64,000 nt of DNA from Monarcha castaneiventris obscurior (lineage: Eukaryota > Chordata > Aves > Passeriformes > Monarchidae): NCBI GenBank assembly GCA_026261815.1, contig JAMPIT010000230.1, forward strand, positions 4,845,501-4,909,500, written 5' to 3'. Each line of letters opens with the position of its first letter. The first letter of the stretch is position 1. The notes under the pieces were generated by a model that searched no databases, was not told where the DNA came from, and was given only the letters and a program-made list of their open reading frames with translations. The position numbers were made by a program, and so were the translations under genes. Of this stretch, positions 36,160-48,034 are shown piece after piece.

Positions 36160-36690
36160 AGCAATAGTGTGACCAGCCTCGGTCCCCCTTTTACTCGTCC
36201 CTGGTGACACCACACCTCAAATCCTGTGTTCAGTTTTGGGCCCTCACTACAAGAAAGGCACTGAGGCTACTGAGGGGGCAAAAGGCCTGGAGCACAAGTC
36301 CTGTGGGGAGAGGCTGAGGGAGCTGGGGGTGTTCACCCTGGAGAAAAGGAGCTCGGAGGACCTTATCAGGGGGACCTTATCACTCTCTACAACCACCTGA
36401 AAGAAGGCTGTAGCCAGGTAGGGATCGGTCTCTTCTCCCAAGCAGAAAGCCATAGGACAAGACAAAATGTCCTCAAGCTATGCCAAGGGAAGTTTAGACT
36501 GGATATTAGGAAAAATTCCTTCAACGAAAGGGCTGCCAAGCACTGGAACAGGCTGCCCACGGCAGTGGTGGAGTCGCCATCCCTGGAGCGCTAAAAGGCG
36601 CGTAGCTGTGTCACTGAGGGACTGAGTGGTGGGCTGGGCTAAGGGCTGGACCCGGGCATCCCGAGGGTCTTTTCCAAGCGGAGCGATCCC
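36160..36690 (+). mobile_element. CR1 LINE 3' fragment (about 530 bp)
   Basis: Recognisable CR1 blocks run in order: ctcaaatcctgtgttcagtt, ggagaggctgagggagctgg, ctctacaaccacctgaaaga, ttctcccaagcagaaagcca, gaacaggctgcccacggcag, and the terminal gagggtcttttccaag. The last 80 bp have become CpG-rich (gctggacccgggcatcccga). It directly precedes the CpG-rich hexamer array. Confidence 0.92.
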
Positions 36691-37800
36691 GGACACGCGC
36701 GGGGCCCGCAGTGGCGCGGGGTGGGCGGCAGAGGGCGGCAGAGGCCGCGCGGAGAGCGGGGACGGACATGGATACACGGACACACGGACACAGGGACACA
36801 CGGACACGGACACGGACACTGACACTGACACAGGGACACAGACAGGGACACGGACACAGGGACACGGACACGGACACACGGACACGGGCATGGACACACG
36901 GACACACGGACATGGACACACGGACACGGACATGGGCACACGGACACAGGGACACAGGGACACACGGACTCACGGACACACGGACACACGGACACACGGA
37001 CACAGGGACACAGGGACACACGGACACGGACACGGACATGGACACACGGACACAGGGACACGGACACACGGACACGGGCACAGGGACTGGGACGCAGACA
37101 TGGAAAGGGACACGGACACGGGCATGGACACAGGGACACGGACACACGGACACGGACACAGGGACAGGGACACAGACACGGAAAGGGACACGGACACGGG
37201 CATGGACACGGACACGGACACACGGACACGGACACGGGCATGGACACGGACACAGGGACAGGGACACACGGACACAGGGACACGGACACGGACACGGGCA
37301 TGGACACGGACACGGACACAGGGACACGGACACGGACACGGACACAGGGACACACGGACACAGGGACAGGGACACACGGACACAGGGACACGGACACGGA
37401 CACAGGGACACACGGACACAGGGACACGGACACGGACAGGGATGCGGATGCGGACATGGACATGGACACAGGGACACGGACACAGACAGGGACATGGACA
37501 CAGGGACACGGACAGGGACAGGAACACGAACAAGGACAGGAACACGGACACCGCAGGAACTCCGGGACCCGCCGTGTCCCTCCCGGCAGGAGGTGTCCCC
37601 GGGACACAGCGCGCTCCGGCCGCCGCCGGACAGCTGCCCAGGGCCTTGTCGCCGCCTGGTTTTCCCTCCTCGCCCCGCTGCCGCTGTTTCGGGATCGGTG
37701 CTGGGGATGCGCGTCCCGCAGCGCTCCGGGAGTGCGGGCGCGGAGGGCGAGGGCTGGAGCCAGGAGGAACAGCGGGTGCAGCCCCTGTGACACATCCCGG
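36691..37800. other. CpG-rich island around a hexamer array
   Basis: The sequence flanking the array on both sides is very GC- and CpG-rich (cgcgcggggcccgcagtggc at the left, cgcgctccggccgccgccgg at the right). It stands out sharply from the 40-50% GC surroundings. It could be a CpG-island promoter for an unannotated transcript, or simply GC-rich satellite-associated DNA. No splice-linked coding exon was recognised. Confidence 0.6.
36761..37552. repeat. GGACAC-type hexamer tandem array (about 790 bp)
   Basis: Units are mainly ggacac with acggacac, agggac and ggacat variants. There are longer-range copies, for example gaaagggacacggacacggg at about 37,103 and 37,181, 78 bp apart (13 units). 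The length rule of 6 keeps all reading frames open, giving false open frames of up to 438 codons on both strands with TDT/HGH or SVS/CPC composition. Confidence 0.98.
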
Positions 37801-40800
37801 TTCAGAGCTCCCAGCACTGACACAAACCCTGCACTTTCACCTCCTCCTTTCCGTCACACGCTGTTTTGTGTTACAGGAGCACTGCACAGGAATTCCAGGA
37901 CCCAGGCTCCGGGCTGCTGTGTCCCCTTTGTGCTGGCCTTAGTTCTTCAGGGACCCACAAAGACCCTTCCCTTTCCAGCCCAGATGTGTTGATGCTGTGG
38001 GTCACCGTTTGTGAGGGGTCTGGTTCAGGGTTCAGCTCAGTGCTGTGATTTGCTGCCCTTAGTACACAGCATTGTCTTTTTGGGACCTGATATCCAAACT
38101 AATTTCCTATTTCTGTGACTCTTTCAATCGCCTCTCATAAAATAAAAAGTAGAAAACACATCTCAGCCAAGGGAGGGGGACAAGCGAAGAGACTTTTCAC
38201 AGGTGTCTGTGACTGGAACTCCAAAGGCAAGGGAGTGCTAAGCACAAATCCGGGTATCCCCTCCAATGACATTCTCACAGAGGTGATCACATACCTCAGT
38301 GACCATTGCAATGAAAAACTGTTGACTTAATAATTCCTTTTACTGTTACCTTTCTTCCCAAGAAGCAGGTTTGAGTTACATGTTGGAGTCACTGTTTAAC
38401 CCAGCTCCATCTGCCTGATCAGTGCTGGTTTTGGAGTGGATCCTTTCCTCCTGTGGGGAATCAGGGAATCACCTCCAGCAACCTCTGTGCACTTCCTGGC
38501 TCATCAGAGTGATCCCAGCTGTACCACATCCACTATCACAGCCTATACTCTGAGTAATAAACAACTACTTCAGTTAATGAAAAACAATTCTGGATGACTC
38601 TGAAAACTGAAGAGCCCCTCCTCTCTACCAACAGGAGGAATAATAAGGGACAAGATACTTGCAGACAAAATTCTTCATTTTCTTCTTTAGGTTGAGTGTG
38701 TACAATCAGCTTTTTAATTCATTTTCATAAGAAGTCAGATGAGCCTGGGTTCGGGTTGCCAGAAGTTTTCGTGAACCCAAATGGTCTCTGAATCTCAAAT
38801 ACAAGCAAACCATTGCAGTGACCCAGATGCTGCTTTCCCTCAGAGGTGCAGGGATCACTTAGAGACTCCACATGTGAAGTGATGCTCTGCAAAGATGCTC
38901 TTCTTCCTAGACAGGATGAATCCACATCTTTCTGAAGCCACAAGTGTCAGCTATTTCCACCAGTCCTGGAATGATTCCTTCATTGTGATGTTCATTCTTG
39001 TGAAAGTTGATCTTGTTGTTTGAGTAAGCCTAATTCATGGCATTAACTATAAATTGCAACTCCCTTTACATTTATTTTCTTCTCTCCCATTTTCGTTTCA
39101 TGGATATATTTTGTTAGGAGATGCTGTTCCTGTGGCTCTCAGCATCCTCACAGCTACAAAACTGCTTCTTGAAGCAGAACTCCCTAAAGTTATGAAAGCT
39201 CAGTTTAAGGAAACCATGATGTGACCTGAAGCATCTTCACAAAAGACTAAGAGCAATCTGTGAAGCACATCAGCAGTACATTTGTATGGGCAAAATTACA
39301 TATGAATATGTTTTTAATGTTTTATTCATAGCTGCATCGCACTGATAAATTAGAGGGTACAAACTGTGTGACAAGACATAATTAGGAGTACTATTTATTT
39401 TAATTAAGGTGTATTATTAGATATAGTACTCCAGATCCCCAGAGGTGCAGCAATAGCTCTCTGAAGGGATGTATGCAAAACATCCTCTCATCATACAAGA
39501 AATGTGCTTCACATGCTGTAATTCCTGTGCAAAACGTACTCACAGACGAAAACTACTATCTCTTGTGAGAGCTTAGGAAATCCTGCTTTGCTGGTGAACG
39601 TGAGAAATGGAGTTCCAAGGGGAGAGTATTGCTGCAACTCAGGGACTGAACAAGCAGCAGGAGAGACTCCCAGCTTCTGACATAATCCATCCTGATGGTG
39701 ACAAAGTTTTGCTGCTTGGTTTAGTGGGGACATCCCTTGCTGGCTGCAGATGTTTTGTCTGGGCTGGCATCAGGCATCCCTTTGGATGTATGTTCCCTGT
39801 AGATGAACAGTGAGTTTTCCAGTGTTTCTTTCCCAGGTTGAGAGGACTCAGTTGTATCTGCTCATCTTTTACAGGTGTCAGACAGAACTTCTGCCCGACC
39901 CAGGCTGAGCTCAGAGCTGTCACCTGGGGACAGCAGACACTCTGGATGGTGCTTTTGTTCCCTGTTGTTGAACAGGTAAAGGAGCAGGTAAAGGAAAAAC
40001 TTTTCACTCCAGAGTCTACCCAGCCACACACGTCTGGCTTTCTGCCTGCCCTGGGTGCTGCTCCCTGCATCCTTGGCTGGATTGCAGCAGCATCCCTGGG
40101 GTTGGCAGCTGCAGCCCTGCCCTCACCCTGGCCTCAGCTGCCTCCCAGTGCCCAGGCTGCTCATGGGACAAGGAACCACCCAGCACAAGGCATTTCCTCA
40201 GACAACACCACTTTTGTATGAAATGATACCAGGCCAGCTTAGGTAAAACATCATTTACAGGGAGAGGGAATAGCTAAAAATGGAGCAGTGACACCAAACG
40301 CTGAACTGGGACGATCTTTCTCCCCTCAACACAGATTGCTACATCCGTATCTAGAAATCCTAAAGCCACAAAATGGGTCTTGGAAGCAGGGATTGAGAGG
40401 AGCCTGGCATTGGGCAAGCAGGGTAAATCAGGACCCTGACAGGCAGCACCCTCCTGCTGTTTCTGCAGAAGAGCTGGGTCCCACCATCCTGGTTTCTGCC
40501 CATGATCAGTTGACTTTGAGATGTCACACTGGGATGATGAGACTTCTCCTGGAGTGGCCAAGGACTTGAGGTTTTTTAACAATACTTCAAACAGCCTGTC
40601 ATTTTAAGCCACTTTGGGAAAGTTGCAGGAGTTAATCACCATCTCCATGAGTGGAAAAAAGATGACAAGAACTATCTCTAGAGAAAGTTTCCATCCCTGA
40701 AGGCCAGAAACACTGATTCCTGTCCCTTTGCAAGAAACATCAGAAGGAAGGAGATCTCTGAATTTTAATGCATGCTTCTGCATGTGATTAAGCCCCCGTG

Positions 40801-42379
40801 AGAAGATGGCAGCAGTGCTGCTGCCTGTACGGACCATTGGAAATTCGTGTTGGCAGGGGAATGAGAGGGCAAACAAAGGTCAGAGCAATAGCCAGGATGT
40901 CCTTTACCATTCCTGCTTTGCTCCCAGCATTGCCTGAGCTCCACTCTGAATTACTGCAGTAACACAGCCAGAGCAACTCCATCCCAGCACTGCAGCTCCA
41001 GCCCCTTTGCCATGATTTTTGGGGGTGATTTATGAGTTGGGAAGAAGGAGCTGCCAAGAGCAGCCATCGAGTTGTCACCTTTGTTCCACTCTCATGTCTG
41101 TATTTACTGTTTTCTTACAAATGTGGGCACTGAGGGGCCAGGCTGAGCAGCCTAGTGGGAAGGCTCCCACACCAGACACACGATCTCATATTATCTTTGT
41201 TCCCTCACCTGATCTGATTAATTAGACTCAAAAACCACAGGTATCTGCCAGGTAGGTGCTGGTACCTGGGAGGGAGCCTCGGCTGGATGCAGGTCGAGGC
41301 AAGGTGATCTGTGGAGTAATTTTTGAGTGAAATAAACAGCAAAAGAGGGCGGCTGAGCTGCCCTCCAGGTGTGCAGCCACAGCCCAGCCTGGGCACTGTC
41401 TGATTGTGTGAGAGGCTGCAAAGGGTGGGCAACAAACAGCATCAGGGCACAGGCAGATGGGAGCAGGGATTCATCCCTTGCACCATCTGAAGGTAGGGAT
41501 TAGGCCTAAAGAAAAGTGCTCTGGTAAACAGGAATAATTTTCTGTGTTATGCTGACACCACGTCTACACCAACTTTCAGCTCATTCCACTTTTATTAACA
41601 CTAAACCAGGGGTAAATACATTCAAGTGGCTTTCACAAAGTGCCACCAAGAATATTAAGGTCAGAGCTGTAAAGTGTGAGCATCTGTCCTTGCTTTTACA
41701 CTGAGGGTTTCTCTAGGGCAAGGGGAATCCCACAGATCCGTGAGAGGAGGCTGCTCCTCAGCTCCCCATCTCCCACACCTCTGGTGGGAGCAGTGGCCTT
41801 CCCTGGCTCCATCTCCTCCTCTAACAAAGAGACCAAAATCAATCGTGTTGGAAAAGGGAAGTCAAGTGAAGGCAGCCCATGTTAATGTGCTGCTTATTAA
41901 ACAGAGAGGAAAGGCTTTTCACGGCCACCTACGCAGATGCACGCATCCGCAATTATCTTTATAAATTCTAAATCAAAGCAAATTAGCAGCCTAGCGCCAA
42001 GCAATAAACATGATTTGATTAGGTATTCCATACCCAGGGTACAACAGGATTTTATTTCTTTTTAAGCACTCAATTACCATCATGATCCTGCATTCCGTGT
42101 GTTGCACAGAGCTCACTGCCCCGTGTGACAGCTCAGCTCACAGGGGCAGCTTTCAAAGCTCCCCTTTTGCCCTGGGACACTGAGTGGTTGCTGAGATCAC
42201 AAGAGCTCACTGTGCCTTGGGTGGCACTGCCATTGTCAGCTCCAGCTGCTGGAGTCACCAAGGGCAAGGTCCTATTCCTGAGCCAGGGAAACCCCCAGAA
42301 CCAACACAGAACCAATGAAGGGATTGAGAGCAGTCCTGCCAAGGACCTGGGGACAGGAGGGGGTTGAAAAATTGGACAC
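37801..42379. other. Intergenic, no gene recognised
   Basis: No supported exon or RNA gene. About 41,880-42,070 (ttaatgtgctgcttattaaa onwards, then gcaattatctttataaattc) is a TAAT-rich, compact stretch resembling a conserved non-coding element; this is inference only. Confidence 0.4.
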
Positions 42380-42727
42380 GACCTTCCAGGGTGCGATGGC
42401 AGCCCAGAAAGTCAACATATCCTGGGCTGCATCACAAGCAGCATGGCCAGCATGTTGAGGGAGGGGGTTCTCCCTCTCTGCTCTGTCCTTGTGAGACCCC
42501 TCCTGTGTGCTGCATCCAGCTCTGGGGCTCCCAGCACACAATCTGGACCTGTTGAGGCTCTCCCATGAAGAGCTGAAGAAACTTTTTATGCTGAGGGCAC
42601 TGAGGCACTGGAACAAGCTGTCTAGAGAAGCTGTGGATGCCCCATCCCTGGGAGTGTTGGATGCAGTTTGGAGCAACCTGGTCCCTTCCAACCCAAACCA
42701 TTCTATGACTCTAAAATTCTGTGATTT
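42380..42727 (+). mobile_element. CR1 LINE 3' fragment with internal deletions
   Basis: CR1 blocks include atcctgggctgcatcacaag, cttgtgagacccctcctgtg, gaagctgtggatgccccatc and the terminal gtcccttccaacccaaacca followed by ttctatgact. The 3' half is shortened relative to the usual consensus. Confidence 0.92.
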
Positions 42728-44121
42728 ACAAAATCCTTAGTTCTCCTTTTCTTATTTGAAAACATGTCTCTATACCTGATGAGAAAACTTGAAAATGTGC
42801 TTAAAGCTCAAGGCCCCCAAAATTAGACGGCAAAAATATGTTTTAAATGTCCTAAATCTCAAATCACACTGGACCCCAAACTCTCTTGGTTGGCAATAGC
42901 AAGTGCTGGTGCTCACATCACTCAAGTGGAACACATAATTTCAGAGGTCCTCGCACGGACAACCCCTCCTCCGTGATGCTGCCAGATCAACAGAGAGGAC
43001 AAAGGGTCCAGAGGAACTTTGCTGTGACTTTCTCCATCACTAAGGTCATGGGTTTGTGCTCAAAAGCTGTATAGCAGGTGAAATCAAACATAAGAGACAA
43101 GGATGTCCATTTGGGAAACTCAGCACACAAATGTCTCAACAGTTCAATATGCAGCATTAGATAACTGCTTGATGCTCATTAGCATTAAATACATATATTC
43201 TTACAGGAGGGACACTTGTGTCAAGCAAACATCACACACTTGAAGTTGTGATGGTGGATATTTAAACAGTAAGTCTGTGGCTATTTAAACAGTAAGTGCC
43301 TGTAAATGGTTTGCTTCTCACTGGCTTTCAATTCACTCCAAAAGTGATGCAGGAGGTGAACATCAGGAACACAGAGTTCTGCCAAGCTGCAGAGCCCAAG
43401 AAAGTCAACAAACAAAACAAACCAGCATTAGAAGACTCATTACAGCCATGCCAGAGCAACTCCATTACACAACCCAGTCCCTCCAAACACTTTTTCTCCA
43501 TGATGTCCTAAAGAAAAACCCTCTTGTGCTCAGTGCTGCCTTTAAGAGTGTTTGGTCACACTTGTGCATGAGGAGCACCAAGCCCAACCCGACGAGCACA
43601 GCTGGGAGGAGAGGAGGGGTGCAGGTGACAGATGTGCTGCAGCTCCCATCCTCATTCCAGAAGGGAGCATCCTTGCCTTTGCCAGGCCCACAAAGCACAA
43701 ATGATCCTGTTTCCCTTCTTAGAAGCCACAGGGCCCTGAGACTGCAGCCCATTTTGCTGGGAAAGCAGCACTCTGGTGGGACATGTACTTGGTGACACTC
43801 TCTTGCCCCTGCTTATTGTCACCTGTTTTTAAAAGGGTCTGTTAGTGCCTGTTTGTGCAGGAGGAGCTGCAAGTAATGAGTGTGATGGAAACCTCTGCCA
43901 CATGCATGTCAACTGGTACTTTATCCCTGCCAGAACCTGCAGTTGTGAGGGACAGAGGTGTCCTTTTCAGACTCCAGGAATGTGTTAGGAAAAGGAGCAG
44001 GTGGCAAGCACTCATTCAGGACTTGTAGAACAGCACACAGCAACAGGCCACACTGATAAGGCTGTCACTTCCTTCTTCCTTTCTTCTGTATTTCCTTCTA
44101 TGCAGACACAATCACTGGCAC
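42728..44121. other. Intergenic, no gene recognised
   Basis: Unique sequence. A 16-bp direct repeat (tatttaaacagtaagt) occurs at 43,259 and 43,282. No coding or RNA feature was found. Confidence 0.4.
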
Positions 44122-44757
44122 TGTGTCCTGGTTTGGACAAATTTGGAGGAAAATATTCTCTGATAGAAAGCAGGTTACAATCACCCCACCCCCCACCAGG
44201 TTCAGGAAAAAAACCCTTTTTCTAGGAGGAAAGCGAAAGAGATAAAACCTATTTATTAACAAACACACAGGAAAAGGATAATAATGCTAAACAGTAAAAC
44301 CCCTTGCTATAGAGAGAAAACCTGGGAAGATTTTAGAGTCCTTCTGTAGGTGTGGTCTCTCCTTCTCGGAGCTGGCACTGGGGAGGGCTCCCTGGCTTCA
44401 GTGGAAAATTCTCCTGATGTGTTCTGATGTTGTCGAAACAGTCCAGAAGAGAAGAAGGGAAAAACCAAAGTCCCAAGAAAACAAAGTTCAACTCTCCGTT
44501 TCTCCTCTCTCTCCCAGCACAAACTGAGCTGAAGAAAAAACCAGCTGAGAGGCACCCAGGAGAGATTTTCCTCCCCCGTTGCTGCCGCAGCCGGAACAGG
44601 GGAAAAAAAAAAATCTGTCCTCAAATCAAATTGCTTGGGGTTTTTTTCTCTCTCCCCTCCCAGGCTCAGTTTAAAGGCACAGAAAAGGCACAAAATTAAT
44701 TTCTGGGCAATAAAGCAGTGATAGGGGATACACACCACAAAGTCACCCCAAGACACA
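44122..44757 (-). mobile_element. Solo LTR of an endogenous retrovirus-type element
   Basis: The block is bounded by the short inverted termini TGTGTC ... GACACA and has no gag/pol sequence inside or beside it. On the minus strand it begins tgtcttggggtgactttgtg and carries AATAAA at 44,257-44,252, about 130 bp before its end, consistent with LTR orientation. It resembles LTRs common in passerine genomes, but I cannot name the family with certainty. No clear target-site duplication was seen. Confidence 0.7.
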
Positions 44758-46987
44758 GTCACACAGATTCCCTGTCACATTAGAGCAGTTGGGCATCCTG
44801 TGCAATTAACAGGCAGAAGTGGGGTAGCTGTTAATCTTCTCTAAGTTACTCGGATGAATTTTCACCCTTGCTGGAACTGGCACTTATTGCAAACTGGCAG
44901 AGCATAGAATTGCAAGAGAAGTCAGCATCAAAACAAGAGATCTGGCTCTGTGCATTTGCAGCCACAAAACACACGTTTTGGAAGAAAATTGCCATGGAGG
45001 GTACAAATTAATCGGGAGTAGTGAGTGGAGTCAATGCAGGAGGCTGGGAGCAGGTGGCTGTGGCTCTGTCCGGGTTGCTCATTGTCAGGCTGTGGCTGTG
45101 CCTGGGTAAGCCCGGCTCTGGTGCTTTAGGGCGGGTGTAGGTTTGGTGATAATCTCAAGAGGTCAGTACAGCTACTCCCGTGTTTTCTTGTTAAACACGT
45201 GCTTTTATTCCCCAGGGAAAATCCATTCCCTGGACTTTCTTCACTGGATTCAGCAGTTAAATGGCAAAACCCAGAGAGAACAACTCAGTTTTTCCTGATG
45301 TAATAAACTCTCTCCATACGGCACAAAGGGGTATTACTGCTTTTCTAAAAATCCAGGGAGCTGTACTCACCACAGCAAAGCAAATCAGTCTTTCTGCAGA
45401 AAAAGTAAAGCAAAGCAGCATTGGCTGCAACAGCTCTTTCAACCTCCTTTGTCATTTCCAAATTTGAAGAGCAGAGAAGCCCAGGAATCATGTTTTTTCC
45501 ACTATGAAATATAATCCAGTGCCAGCTGGTGTTTGGTATGGTCGTTTCCCAAAGGAGAAGAAATTGATTTAAATCTTCATAGGTAGAAAAAGAGCTGTTT
45601 CTGCCCTTATATTTCCCATGCTGAACTTAAAAATTTTATAGGATGGTGCTATCAAACCTGTAATTTTCCTGACAATCCTTTGAAGGATGTACTTATCCTT
45701 CCACTTCTGCCCCTCTTTTTTTCTTACCCCTCAGAGGATGCTTAGGACAGAAACTTCACCTGTGCTCAGTAAGGGCTCCATGGCTGTTTGCAGTTTCTGT
45801 GTGGAGGGAGGGTGATAAATTTCTAGAGGTCCATGTGACTGAAGGTTAAACAATTTATAACATCAGTTAGATCACCTGAATGAATGACTGAACTACCCTG
45901 AAGTGCTGCATGATGTGCTTGTGATGCTGTTAAGAGGTGCTACAAGGAGGAGGTGGTAAGTTAGCGCTCATGCCCAGTGTGGTGCTTGAGGAAAAAATAA
46001 ACTTCAAAAGGTTCTCTCCTTGGTTGTTCAGAGTTTGGATAGACTGCAAGACTTCTGCAGTGTTCCAGCTGCTGCAAAACTGGAAATGAGAATTCCCATC
46101 TCAGTTTCCCCACACTGAGCACGTTTGATTATAGTGGTTTTGTTTCTCTTTTGTTTTCTCAATAAGTTTCATATCAGTTACTTTATTATTTGATGCTTTA
46201 ATAATTCATTTTGCCTTCCTAGTCAAAAAGCCCCAAACTAGTTCCATTCAAATCCAGTTTCTTGCAATATACTTCAATTTAAATTGAACAATTTACTAAT
46301 TTGTCAGCTCCCAGAGGCACCTAGCCTTATGAAATCCCCCACACACCCCATTTTTTGGGCAGAGTATATTTTCTTTCATTGTCCAGAGGCACTAACATGA
46401 AGTTTCCACTCTTGCTTGCTATTATCCCTGCCATCTCTTTCAAAGCAAGCAAAACCATGCCTGCATGGAATGCTCAGCTGTTCCAGCTGCAGGCTCAGGA
46501 CCAGTGACTGAGTTCTTGGGGGCCATCTCAGCACATCCCCCCACATCTCCTGCATTCCCTTGCCCTTGCTATTGAGCTCAACATTTCAGTTAGCTCTCAG
46601 AACTTTCTTGGCTCTCAGAAAGCCCCTGTGTCTCACATCCATGTGAGAATGGGGTTTGTAACGGCTCTGTAAATCACTCAAAACGATCTGCAGGGAGAGG
46701 CACAGCAGCTCCAGCCCCCAAGCAGGGTTTGTTCTCTCGCTGCATTGCTGACAAGTGACTGATGCTCCCAGGGCTTCACACGGCCCCCAGCTCGCCCTGT
46801 GCTGCAAGGGATGATGTCACTTAATCAGATGATGTCACCAGATAAAATAGAGGAGTTTCCAATCACAAAACCTTTCCTCCAGGTGCACACGTAACTCCGA
46901 GCTTGGCCACTTTGATCATCTCTTCTAGGAAGATATTCTCTCTCCTTGTAAAGCAGTTTACAAACATTCTTTTCTTCTACCTCCCAG
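44758..46987. other. Intergenic, no gene recognised
   Basis: Unique sequence between the solo LTR and the first copy of the 211-bp duplicated block. There are no exon-like features apart from the acceptor-like pyrimidine tract that ends at 46,987. Confidence 0.4.
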
Positions 46988-47198
46988 GATGAAGAGAGAT
47001 GTTTCTTTAATAATTGGACTTTATTATTTCATCTGTTCCATGGAAGTAGAAATGAAATTCACAATACAAAACTTCTTGGGATGGTAAGAGAGGAAATTAG
47101 GCTGTATCGGTCACTGTGGACCAAGAGGAAAAGGCTCCATAAAACCAACATGTTGAGATACTCATTGCAAAGAAACTCCGGAGAGTCTGCTTGTGAGC
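46988..47198 (+). repeat. 211-bp duplicated block, copy 1
   Basis: It is identical in length to 47,824-48,034 and differs at 9 of 211 positions by my count (about 96% identity). It is preceded by a pyrimidine tract and AG (ttcttctacctcccag) and contains a donor-like ATG|gtaaga about 96 bp in, so it resembles an exon plus downstream intron. The frame stays open throughout. Most differences between copies change amino acids, which argues against a constrained protein. Confidence 0.9.
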
Positions 47199-47823
47199 AA
47201 ACTGCTCCATTTCCACTCCAGAGCCATGCCATGACCCCACGTTCACGTGAAGAACAGCCAAGTTGAAGAGCACAGCTGGAAATGAGAGGTGCTGCTCATG
47301 CTGCAGACAGCAGCCTGGAGAGGTTAAGAGGCCACGGACACAAAATATATTGCTTTTAATGCTCTAAGTAGCACTTTCAATATGCTGGATAGCTTCTATA
47401 CCGTGCTGGCCGCTCAGTCAGAAAGATGGTGGCATTGGGGAGGCCAGGTAAAAAAGTCTACAGCAGCTAGAGAGTCTGGAGATTTAAATTAATGGCTACT
47501 GCAGCCTTCTCTAGGCACAGAGGGAAAAGGAGCCAGGAGTAAAAGCAGAGTAGGAAGCACTGGACTGACCAACACGCTCACTGCATGAGAAGCAAGGTGC
47601 TGGTTTTGGCAGGGAGGTGAGAGTCTTCACTCCGCCCAGGTAGAGTTACATGGGTTTGTTGTGTTTGAAACTGCTGGAAAGGTGACTTAAATACACCTTG
47701 GACCACAGCTGCTCTGAGTCCTCCCCTCAGGTGATGTGAGCTGTAACTGTCCAGCCCCTCAGGTAAGGGATGCTGGAAGAGGAAGGACACGCCTGTGTTT
47801 TGATCCCTCCCTTTTTCTTCCAG

Positions 47824-48034
47824 GATGAAGAGAGCTATTTCTTTAATAATTGGACTTTATTATTTCATCTGTTCCATGGAAGTAGAAATGAAATTCACAA
47901 TACAAAACTTCTTGGGATGGTAAGAGAGGAAAGGAAGCTGTACCAGTCACTGTGGACCAAGAGGAAAAGGCTCCATAAAACCAACATGTTGAGATATTCA
48001 TTGCAAAGAAACTCCAGAGAGTCTGCTTGTGAGC
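47824..48034 (+). repeat. 211-bp duplicated block, copy 2
   Basis: The second copy starts 836 bp after the first. It again follows an acceptor-like tract (ccctttttcttccag) and has the same donor-like ATG|gtaaga. The sequence between the copies (47,199-47,823) is not duplicated. It could be an exon-like segment of an unannotated non-coding RNA, or two copies of an unrecognised interspersed repeat. Confidence 0.9.

Noticed and set aside
36626..37942. Open frames of up to 438 codons (plus strand) and 394 codons (minus strand)
   Set aside because: They are produced by a hexamer repeat, whose length keeps every frame open. The predicted proteins are low-complexity on both strands and have no splice or start context.
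44307..44762. 151-codon minus-strand open frame
   Set aside because: It lies entirely within the solo LTR, which carries no coding function, and has no viral protein motif.
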